Assembly: GCA_027014185.1 (NCBI GenBank)
Contig: JALWEK010000061.1
Coordinates: 1-13,804 of the forward strand
Length of the DNA stretch: 13,804 nt
Reading direction: 5' to 3'
Source of the DNA: Aquificaceae bacterium
GTDB taxonomy: Bacteria > Aquificota > Aquificia > Aquificales > Aquificaceae
In this document: piece by piece, positions 8,440 to 13,804 of the stretch
How positions within the stretch are numbered: position 1 is the first letter of the stretch
Layout: every line of letters starts with the position of its first letter
Notes under the pieces: model-generated
The model's database searches: none
The model's input: the letters and a program-made list of their open reading frames with translations, nothing else
Told to the model about the DNA's origin: nothing
Program-made: the position numbers and the translations under genes

Positions 8440-8844
8440 ATGAACTATCACCCCCTGATCATATACTTTGCCGTGGGAGCCCTGGTATCGAGTTACGCCG
8501 CTTACCTTCTGTACTTCACCGTTCTGAGGAGATCGGACTTCACTTTCTATTACGCCCTTACGAACCACGCCATATCGGTCGTCTTCTCCATACTGGCTGT
8601 TCTGACCGGGCTCTCGGTTGCAGGAACACAGTACGTACAGCAGAAAGCTCCCTTTATATTTCTCTTTCCCCACAAGTGGCTCGGCATAACCCTCGCAGCC
8701 TACACCTTGATAACCTTCATCGTGCTTTGGATAAAACAGATGGAGCTAAGCAGGAAGATAGGTATAGCCTTCTCCTTTTTGGGTCTTGGGCTCTCGCTCA
8801 GCGTTCTCATCTTCGGATGGCTCCTGAGATTGATTTTCTTCTGA
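8440..8844 (+). CDS. Four-helix integral membrane protein, DUF2231-like
   Basis: This encodes 134 residues that are almost entirely membrane: hydrophobic segments at about 6-27, 40-60, 78-98 and 107-128. His4 (in NYHPLI), His43 (in TNHAIS) and His78 (in PHKWLG) sit at the ends of helices 1, 2 and 3, and LTGL (55-58) lies in helix 2. An N-terminal HP followed by four helices with a central TGL and an HxxLG turn recalls DUF2231 membrane proteins; this is my pattern match, not a search. The helix-end histidines would suit heme or metal binding, which is speculation. The frame can be read from GTG 8434, overlapping the reverse gyrase stop, but the GAGGAGG spacing favours ATG 8440. It is sandwiched between reverse gyrase and dxs with a 20-base gap to dxs, so it is probably cotranscribed with both. 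Confidence 0.85.
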   Translation: MNYHPLIIYFAVGALVSSYAAYLLYFTVLRRSDFTFYYALTNHAISVVFSILAVLTGLSVAGTQYVQQKAPFIFLFPHKWLGITLAAYTLITFIVLWIKQMELSRKIGIAFSFLGLGLSLSVLIFGWLLRLIFF

Positions 8845-8864
8845 GGGAGAATAACTTTGAGCTT

Positions 8865-10751
8865 ATGCTGGAGAGGTACGAGATACTTAAGAGCTACTCG
8901 GGACCTTCAGACATAAAGGATCTATCCTATAAGGATCTCGAAAAACTAGCCCAGGAAGTTAGGGATTACATAATCCAGGTTACCTCTAAAAACGGCGGAC
9001 ACGTCGGCCCTGGACTCGGGGTAGTTGAGCTCACGATAGCTCTACTCAGGGTCTTCGATCCCCCTAAGGACACGGTCGTTTGGGACATAGGTCATCAGGG
9101 TTATCCCTGGAAGATACTGACGGACAGGAAGGATGCATTCCCAACGCTCCGCCAGTACAACGGTATAGCTGGGTTCCTGAGGAGGGTAGAGAGCCCCTAC
9201 GACGCCTTCGGTGCTGGACACAGCTCCACCTCCATATCCGCAGCCCTAGGCTTTCGGGTTGCCAAGGACCTTAAAGGGGACGATAGCTACGTTGTCGCGG
9301 TGATCGGGGACGGGGCTATGACCGCGGGGATGGCCTTCGAGGCACTCAACAACGCGGGACACCTCCGTCCCGACAGGTTCATAGTGATCCTAAACGACAA
9401 CGAGATGTCGATATCGCCTAACGTTGGAGCTATATCCACATACCTGAGCAGGATACTGAGCGGGCACTTCGTCCAGGAATCTAGACAGAAGATAAAGAGC
9501 GTGCTAAAGCACTTCGGAGATACGCCCCTGCGGTTCATGAAGCTCACCGAGGAGTTCCTCAAGGGCCTGATCTCACCGGGAGTTCTCTTCGAGGAGCTTG
9601 GCTTCAACTACATAGGTGTGATAGATGGGCACGACCTCCAGGCCCTCGAAAAGACTCTGAGGAACGCCAAGGATATAAGGGGTCCCGTGCTCCTTCACGT
9701 GGTAACCAAGAAGGGGAAAGGGTACAGACCGGCGGAGGAGGATCCCGTCAAGTGGCACGGGGTAGCCCCCTACAAGGTGGAATCTGGGGAGATAATTAAG
9801 AAGCCCTCCCCTCCTACCTGGACCTCGGTCTTCGGGAAGGCTATAGTAGAGTTGGCAGAGGGGGACGAGAGGATAGTGGTCATAACTCCTGCCATGAGGG
9901 AGGGCTCGGGCCTCGTGGAGTTCTCCAAGAGGTTTCCGGAGAGGTTCTTCGACGTTGGAATAGCGGAGCAGCACGCGGCCACCTTCGCCGCTGGCCTGGC
10001 CTGTGAGGGTATGAAACCTGTGGCAGCTTACTACTCTACCTTCCTCCAGAGGGCCTACGATCAGGTTATACACGACATAGCGCTCCAGAACCTGCCCGTA
10101 ACCTTCGCCATAGACAGGGGAGGTCTGGTAGGAGACGACGGGCCGACCCATCACGGGGTCTTCGACCTCTCTTACCTCAGATGCATCCCCAACATGGTAG
10201 TCTCCGCTCCGAAGGACGAGCAGGAACTGAGGGATCTTCTCTACACAGCCGTGAACAGCTCCGTTCCCTTCGCCGTTAGGTATCCGCGTGGAGCCGCCTA
10301 CGGGGTTCCCACGGAGGGCTTCAACAGGATAGAGGTCGGGACGTGGGAGGAGCTCCTCGAGGGTGAGGACGTGGTGATCCTCGCCGTCGGATACCCGGTG
10401 TACCAGGCCATGAAGGCAGCCGAGAACCTTTACAAGGAGGGTATAAAGGCCGGAGTAGTGAACGCCCGCTTCGTCAAGCCCATGGACGAGAGCATGCTCC
10501 TCGATCTGTGCGATAGGTACGATCTGATAGTTACCGTAGAGGACAACACGGTCGTAGGTGGGTTCGGATCCGGGGTGTTAGAGTTCCTGGCCAGAAAGGG
10601 TATAGCTAAGAGGGTCGTAAACCTGGGTGTTCCGGACAAGTTTGTAGATCACGGGAACCAGAACCTGCTGAGAAACCTTGTGGGGATAGATGCCGAAGGC
10701 ATAGAGAGGGCCGTGAAGGACGCTCTTATGAAGAAGGCGATAGGCCTTTAA
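8865..10751 (+). CDS. dxs: 1-deoxy-D-xylulose-5-phosphate synthase
   Basis: Dxs condenses pyruvate and glyceraldehyde 3-phosphate to DXP, with thiamine diphosphate and Mg2+, as the entry step of the MEP isoprenoid pathway (also thiamine and pyridoxal synthesis) in the cytoplasm. The 628 residues show: GGHVGP (44-49) and GHQGYPWK (76-83) of the first transketolase-like domain; the ThDP motif GDG (148-150) to NDN (177-179); the second domain with catalytic Glu368 in VGIAEQHA; DRGGLVGDDGPTHHG (417-431); and the C-terminal domain from about 490. The frame stays open upstream to 8676, giving up to 63 extra residues inside the membrane-protein gene, but these match nothing in the family; ATG 8865 gives MLERYEILK, like the Aquifex enzyme as I recall it. 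The ribosome site is weak: GAGGGAG at 8843-8849 is 15 bases away. It probably relies on coupling to the upstream gene. Confidence 0.97.
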   Translation: MLERYEILKSYSGPSDIKDLSYKDLEKLAQEVRDYIIQVTSKNGGHVGPGLGVVELTIALLRVFDPPKDTVVWDIGHQGYPWKILTDRKDAFPTLRQYNGIAGFLRRVESPYDAFGAGHSSTSISAALGFRVAKDLKGDDSYVVAVIGDGAMTAGMAFEALNNAGHLRPDRFIVILNDNEMSISPNVGAISTYLSRILSGHFVQESRQKIKSVLKHFGDTPLRFMKLTEEFLKGLISPGVLFEELGFNYIGVIDGHDLQALEKTLRNAKDIRGPVLLHVVTKKGKGYRPAEEDPVKWHGVAPYKVESGEIIKKPSPPTWTSVFGKAIVELAEGDERIVVITPAMREGSGLVEFSKRFPERFFDVGIAEQHAATFAAGLACEGMKPVAAYYSTFLQRAYDQVIHDIALQNLPVTFAIDRGGLVGDDGPTHHGVFDLSYLRCIPNMVVSAPKDEQELRDLLYTAVNSSVPFAVRYPRGAAYGVPTEGFNRIEVGTWEELLEGEDVVILAVGYPVYQAMKAAENLYKEGIKAGVVNARFVKPMDESMLLDLCDRYDLIVTVEDNTVVGGFGSGVLEFLARKGIAKRVVNLGVPDKFVDHGNQNLLRNLVGIDAEGIERAVKDALMKKAIGL

Positions 10752-10762
10752 CCGGATTGGGT

Positions 10763-10768
10763 TAGAAT
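10763..10768 (+). promoter_or_regulatory. Possible -10 element upstream of the 178-residue unknown gene
   Basis: TAGAAT (five of six to consensus) lies in the 38-base gap after dxs, 21 bases before ATG 10790. A start there would give a leader of about 14 bases carrying the ribosome site. No convincing -35 is visible, and read-through from dxs is equally possible. Confidence 0.25.
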
Positions 10769-10776
10769 AGAACCTC

Positions 10777-10784
10777 AGGAGGGG
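10777..10784 (+). promoter_or_regulatory. Strong ribosome binding site for the 178-residue unknown gene
   Basis: AGGAGGGG is five bases before ATG 10790, the clearest Shine-Dalgarno sequence in the window. It fixes the start and argues that this unrecognised gene is genuinely translated. Confidence 0.7.
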
Positions 10785-10789
10785 CGGTT

Positions 10790-11326
10790 ATGGAGCAGGT
10801 TGAGGAGTTTACCTTCAATATAAAGAGGTTCATGTCAAACATAGGGGCGGCTCCCGACGAAGAGGTCGAGAGGCTCAGAAACTGGCTTGGCAGGAACGAG
10901 AAGCGCTTCATGTGCATACTCGAACACCACTTCGCCTTCGACGAGAACACACACCTGATAGAGGACTGCGAGAAGGATAGATGTATGGTGAACTGGCTCA
11001 AGGTTTACAAGTACATAAACATACTGGGGCTGCAGCTGAACATCACCGTTTACCCCGTTATCCTCTGGGACATACCCCTCGGGGGTGCCCATCAGGTAAC
11101 CTACAACGCCCAGTTCAGGTACAAGAAGGGCTGGATCTCCAAGAAGGAGACTATACTTATAAACGGGGAGGATGTGGAGAGCTACGTGGCCAAGAAGTGT
11201 CCCCGTGAGAGCGAGTACGTATCCCACAGGCTTAGGAACGAGATAGTAAAGCTATCTGACTACATAATAAGCACAGTCTTTTCGAAGCTGATGAAGTGTG
11301 AGGGTATCAGCGAGATAATGGTCTGA
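10790..11326 (+). CDS. Soluble protein of unknown function, 178 residues
   Basis: I do not recognise this protein. It has no signal peptide or membrane helix, so it is probably cytoplasmic. Residues 1-35 are polar and likely helical. A central part holds C42, the pair H46-H47 (LEHHFAF), C60 and C65 (C-x4-C), and the hydrophobic strand-like stretch NITVYPVILWD (84-94) followed by the aromatic-rich TYNAQFRYKKGW (104-115). Further cysteines are C137 and C170. The clustered Cys and His around 42-65 could bind a metal, but no known motif fits. Coding character is strong: the same ATA/AGG codon use as its neighbours and an excellent ribosome site. It follows dxs by 38 bases on the same strand, so it may be in that operon or have its own promoter. 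Its last 20 bases overlap the 3' end of trmB on the other strand. Confidence 0.85.
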   Translation: MEQVEEFTFNIKRFMSNIGAAPDEEVERLRNWLGRNEKRFMCILEHHFAFDENTHLIEDCEKDRCMVNWLKVYKYINILGLQLNITVYPVILWDIPLGGAHQVTYNAQFRYKKGWISKKETILINGEDVESYVAKKCPRESEYVSHRLRNEIVKLSDYIISTVFSKLMKCEGISEIMV

Positions 11327-12215
11327 ACCCCTTTTCCGCAACCGTCTGAACCGCCCTCTGGACGTTCTCCGTTCTAAGAACCTCGCTGAAGGGCGAGACG
11401 TCCACCACGTAATCCCGACCCTTCCTTTTCACCAGTATAAAGAACTTCTGGACGAACCCTTCCTCCGAGAGGAGTGTCTCCAGAAGGTATCCGTCCTCTC
11501 CCTCGTAGAGTTTGAAGAACTTTAAGTGCACTTTCTCCCCGAGCCTGTGCTCCGAGCCTTCCAAACTCGAAAGATCCGCTTCCTTTCCTTCCACCTTGAT
11601 TGGAAACAACTCCTTCACCTCCTTTATCGTTGGTATATCCCTAGGCGGAGGGTCCCCGACCTTTTTCATAACTATCTCGTTAAGCTCCTTTCCCTCCGAG
11701 AGCCACTTCCTCTCGTACTTTGTCAGGGGCTCCTCCACGTGGAGCTGTCTCACACTTATATCGAACGTACCCAATCTCCTGGCCTCCTCCAGCGTAAACT
11801 CGACGAAGGGTCTGTGATCTGTCCTTATCCTTATCTCGCCTCCCTCCTTCAGCTTCCTGGCGAAAATGTACAGGTTTTCCTCCTTCGTGAGCCTCCTCTT
11901 GTGATGGCGCTTCTTGAACCAGGGATCGGGATAGTTCATGTATATCCTATCTACCGACCCGTCCCTCAGGAGGAGGTAAAAGCCCCAGTATGCGTCTATC
12001 CTCGCGCAGTGAACGTTTTTCAAACCCTCCTTCTTTACCCTTCTGAGGAGTTTTTCCACCGATACGGCGGATAGCTCGAAGCCGAGGATCTCCTTCTTCG
12101 GGTTCTCCCTAGCGAGCCTTACGGTGAAGTCTCCTCTCCCGAAACCTATCTCCACGAGGATGTTATCCCAGGGAAGAGGCTTCTCAACGCTCTTGTAGTT
12201 GATGTAGCAGAGCAT
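11307..12215 (-). CDS. trmB: tRNA (guanine-N7-)-methyltransferase with C-terminal extension
   Basis: TrmB methylates G46 in the tRNA variable loop to m7G using S-adenosylmethionine. Seen in 302 residues: the SAM-binding loop VEIGFGRGDF (21-30), the acidic ligand at the end of strand 2 (E47 in GFELS), D74 in ARIDA, the family signature NYPDPWFKKRHHKRR (94-108), TDH (132-134) and the substrate-site segment LTKYERKWLSEGKEL (164-178). The catalytic core ends near residue 190; about 110 residues follow (190-302) that E. coli-type TrmB lacks. A long C-terminal extension is known from Aquifex-type TrmB, where it stabilises the dimer at high temperature. ATG 12215 is the first possible start (TAA at 12225-12227 in frame upstream) and has no well-placed Shine-Dalgarno sequence. 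The gene is divergent from the hydrogenase operon with 14 bases between start codons, and its stop lies inside the end of the 178-residue gene. Confidence 0.95.
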   Translation of the reverse strand: MLCYINYKSVEKPLPWDNILVEIGFGRGDFTVRLARENPKKEILGFELSAVSVEKLLRRVKKEGLKNVHCARIDAYWGFYLLLRDGSVDRIYMNYPDPWFKKRHHKRRLTKEENLYIFARKLKEGGEIRIRTDHRPFVEFTLEEARRLGTFDISVRQLHVEEPLTKYERKWLSEGKELNEIVMKKVGDPPPRDIPTIKEVKELFPIKVEGKEADLSSLEGSEHRLGEKVHLKFFKLYEGEDGYLLETLLSEEGFVQKFFILVKRKGRDYVVDVSPFSEVLRTENVQRAVQTVAEKGFRPLSR

Positions 12216-12220
12216 AAAAT
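12193..12220 (+). promoter_or_regulatory. Probable hydrogenase promoter inside the start of trmB
   Basis: TTGTAG (12193-12198) and TAAAAT (12215-12220) are separated by 16 bases and read as a sigma-70-type promoter for the hydrogenase operon. The -10 ends nine bases before the small-subunit ATG, so the transcript should have at most a few leader bases. The -35 and spacer lie in trmB coding sequence, and the -10 overlaps the trmB start codon on the other strand, so transcription in the two directions may interfere. Confidence 0.45.
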
Positions 12221-12229
12221 AAACTTACC

Positions 12230-13138
12230 ATGAACCTCCTCTGGCTCCAGGGCCTTTCCTGTAGCGGCAACACACAATCCTTCCTTTGTGCCGAAGATCC
12301 CGAGCTCTGGGAGGTTCTCGATGGTTACGACGTCGTCTTCCACCCGGCCCTGACGTACGACAGGGACGAGGAGGAGGTGGTAAGGGATTTCCTTTCCGGA
12401 AGTAAGGAGCTCGACCTTCTCCTTGTGGAGGGTGCCGTTGGGGGAAATGAAAGGAGTCTCTGCGGGAAACCCTTCAGCCGTGTCGTAAGGGAGCTGTCGG
12501 AGAGGGCGAGATACGTTGTGGCCGTTGGGAACTGTGCGGTTTTCGGAAACGTGCCCGCCCTCATGTCCGAAGATGTCTCGGGCCTTCAGTTCAGGTTTAC
12601 GGAAAGGGGTGGGCTGTTGGGGAAGAGGTTTAGATCCCGCGAGGGAATGCCTGTTGTAAACCTCTCCGGGTGTCCGATCCATCCCTCCTGGCTCTCGTAC
12701 GTCCTCCTTTCCATCCGCCATGGCAAGGACATACCCCTCGATGAGCTTGGAAGGCCCAGGGAGCTTTACTCCCATCTTACCCATCACGGATGTATAAGGA
12801 ACGAGTACTTCGAGTGGAAGGTGGAGGCGGAGGAGTTCGGCAGGAAGGAGGGGTGCCTCTTTTACCATCTGGGTTGTAGGGGACCTATGACCCACGCCTC
12901 CTGCAACAGGATACTCTGGAACGGTGTGAGCTCCAAAACGAGGGCAGGTGTGCCCTGCGTGGGGTGTACCGAGTACGACTTTCCTAGGGAGAACATGCTG
13001 GAGACCCAGCATCTTATGGGTCTGCCTCAGGACCTACCCCTCGGGGTCTCCAGGAGAGGCTACATCCTGATCTCAGGTGTTGCCAAGACCTTCGCTCCGG
13101 AGAGGCTGAGAAAGAGGTTGATAGATGAAGATCGGTAG
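12230..13138 (+). CDS. [NiFe] hydrogenase small subunit, group 2-type, without Tat signal
   Basis: This is the iron-sulfur electron-transfer subunit of a [NiFe] hydrogenase, passing electrons from the Ni-Fe site of the large subunit. The 302 residues match the HupS-like (group 2) pattern: WLQGLSCSGNT at the N-terminus with C11, then C102 (AVGNC) and C148 (SGCP) for the proximal cluster; H185-x2-C188, C209 and C216 for the distal cluster; C225, C243 and C246 for the medial cluster. Where group 1 enzymes have C-x-x-C at the N-terminus, this has C11-x-x-N14, as in cyanobacterial HupS. There is no Tat leader and no C-terminal anchor, so it is probably cytoplasmic, like the soluble Aquifex hydrogenase. 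ATG 12230 places the WLQG motif at the usual distance from the start, but no Shine-Dalgarno sequence precedes it; the transcript is probably leaderless. It overlaps the large-subunit gene by 14 bases. Confidence 0.93.
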   Translation: MNLLWLQGLSCSGNTQSFLCAEDPELWEVLDGYDVVFHPALTYDRDEEEVVRDFLSGSKELDLLLVEGAVGGNERSLCGKPFSRVVRELSERARYVVAVGNCAVFGNVPALMSEDVSGLQFRFTERGGLLGKRFRSREGMPVVNLSGCPIHPSWLSYVLLSIRHGKDIPLDELGRPRELYSHLTHHGCIRNEYFEWKVEAEEFGRKEGCLFYHLGCRGPMTHASCNRILWNGVSSKTRAGVPCVGCTEYDFPRENMLETQHLMGLPQDLPLGVSRRGYILISGVAKTFAPERLRKRLIDEDR

Positions 13139-13804
13139 GGAAGTCCTAAACCGTGTGGAGGGGGAGGTAGAGCTCAAGCTCCGCTGGAGGGATGGGAGGG
13201 TTGAGGACGCCTTCGTCGTGGTTCCTAGCTTCAGAGGTTTTGAGAAGATCCTGATCGGCAGGCCTTACCTCGATGCTCTCGTCATAACACCGAGGGTCTG
13301 CGGCATATGTGGCCACTCCCACCTTGTGGCTACCGTGAGGGCTCTGGAGAGTGCGTACGCCAGAGCAGGCATAGAGGTCCGTGTGAGCGACAAGGCCTCC
13401 AGATTGAGGAGGATAACCCAGCTCTCGGAGATAGTTCAGAACCACGTAAGGTGGTTTTACCTCTACCTCATGCCCGACTTCGTGAGAGCAAATCCAACGC
13501 TGGAAGACAGGTTCAGCCCGCTCAAGGGCAGCGCCTGGAGGGAAGCTCTGGAGGCGAGCAACAGGGCTGTGAAGGTGATAGCCCTCTTCGGAGGGCAGTG
13601 GCCCCATACCTCCTACGCCCTTCCCGGAGGGGTCATGTCGGACCCAACGGGTGTTGAGGTAAGGCAAGCCCTTATCCTGATCGATGGCCTAATCAGGTTC
13701 TTCGAGGGAAGGATCGTTGGTATGCCGCTGGACGACTACCTCTCCCTATCCTACAGGGATTTTTTAGGAGGCCTAAAGGGAGACCTCGGGGTCTTTGTGT
13801 CCGA
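13125..13804 (+). CDS. [NiFe] hydrogenase large subunit, 3' truncated by the window edge
   Basis: The large subunit carries the Ni-Fe centre where H2 is split. Only the first 226 codons are visible. The N-terminal motif RVEGEVEL (10-17, with conserved Glu12), the FRGFE segment (37-41) and the L1 motif RVCGICGHSH (57-66), giving two of the four Ni-ligating cysteines (C59, C62), are present. The second pair (DPCxxC near the C-terminus) lies beyond base 13804. ATG 13125 is preceded by AGAGGT at 13113-13118 with a six-base spacer, inside the end of the small-subunit gene, so translation of the two subunits is coupled. The frame is intact to the window end. Confidence 0.95.
   Translation, partial: MKIGREVLNRVEGEVELKLRWRDGRVEDAFVVVPSFRGFEKILIGRPYLDALVITPRVCGICGHSHLVATVRALESAYARAGIEVRVSDKASRLRRITQLSEIVQNHVRWFYLYLMPDFVRANPTLEDRFSPLKGSAWREALEASNRAVKVIALFGGQWPHTSYALPGGVMSDPTGVEVRQALILIDGLIRFFEGRIVGMPLDDYLSLSYRDFLGGLKGDLGVFVS

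Noticed and set aside
9573..10154. 193-residue minus-strand open frame inside dxs
   Set aside because: It is antisense to highly conserved Dxs sequence including the catalytic Glu region, has no recognisable motif and a composition unlike the real genes.
11526..12074. 182-residue plus-strand open frame inside trmB
   Set aside because: It is the opposite strand of the conserved TrmB core, with no ribosome site and no protein features.
12182..12229. A 15-codon minus-strand open frame preceded by AGGAGG, running into trmB, as an upstream regulatory peptide
   Set aside because: The AGGAGG is the complement of the conserved hydrogenase N-terminal Asn-Leu-Leu codons and lies only three bases from the ATG, so it looks coincidental.
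12146..13012. 288-residue minus-strand open frame overlapping the hydrogenase small subunit and trmB start
   Set aside because: It is antisense to all the cluster-binding cysteine motifs, is Pro/His/Gly-rich without a family pattern, and would conflict with two well-supported genes.
1..13804. Mobile element, CRISPR array, tRNA/rRNA gene or defence system
   Set aside because: There are no spaced repeats, terminal inverted repeats, transposase or nuclease motifs, and no non-coding gap large enough; nearly every base is in a supported gene.

Overview
The window is a densely packed piece of a bacterial chromosome, most likely from a hyperthermophilic hydrogen-oxidising member of the Aquificaceae (Aquifex/Hydrogenobacter/Thermocrinis relatives). 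The reasons are: a full-length reverse gyrase, which marks hyperthermophiles; a bacterial-type Dxs of 628 residues that resembles the Aquifex enzyme as I remember it; a TrmB with the long C-terminal extension known from Aquificales; a signal-less group 2-type [NiFe] hydrogenase; and codon use dominated by ATA (Ile) and AGG/AGA (Arg) in moderately GC-rich DNA. The genus is an inference; no 16S gene or other marker is present.

Layout, left to right. Bases 1-3129 hold the 3' nine-tenths of smc (chromosome condensation ATPase; the Walker A end is off the window). It is translationally coupled (TGATG) to an exported 497-residue protein of unknown function (3129-4622) built from two or three repeated modules. 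A small exported cysteine-rich protein (4636-4929, minus strand) converges on it. From about 4976 rightwards runs a probable operon: reverse gyrase (4991-8434), a four-helix membrane protein of DUF2231-like appearance (8440-8844) and dxs (8865-10751). A 178-residue unknown soluble protein (10790-11326) follows 38 bases later with its own strong ribosome binding site. Its 3' end overlaps by 20 bases the end of trmB (11307-12215, minus strand). Fourteen bases upstream of the trmB start, and divergent from it, begins a [NiFe] hydrogenase operon: small subunit (12230-13138) and the first 226 codons of the large subunit (13125 to the window end).

How the genes fit together. SMC and reverse gyrase both shape the chromosome, and reverse gyrase protects DNA at high temperature. 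Dxs feeds the MEP isoprenoid pathway. TrmB makes m7G46 in tRNA. The hydrogenase supplies reductant from H2. These are mostly housekeeping genes plus core energy metabolism, in the jumbled operon style usual in Aquificales. I see no mobile element, CRISPR array, tRNA/rRNA gene, phage remnant or defence system, and no gap without a gene longer than about 60 bases.

The points most worth a second look are the probable leaderless transcripts of reverse gyrase and the hydrogenase (TAAAAT exactly nine bases before ATG in both), and the four small or unknown proteins. I did not find convincing evidence of a new multi-gene system.
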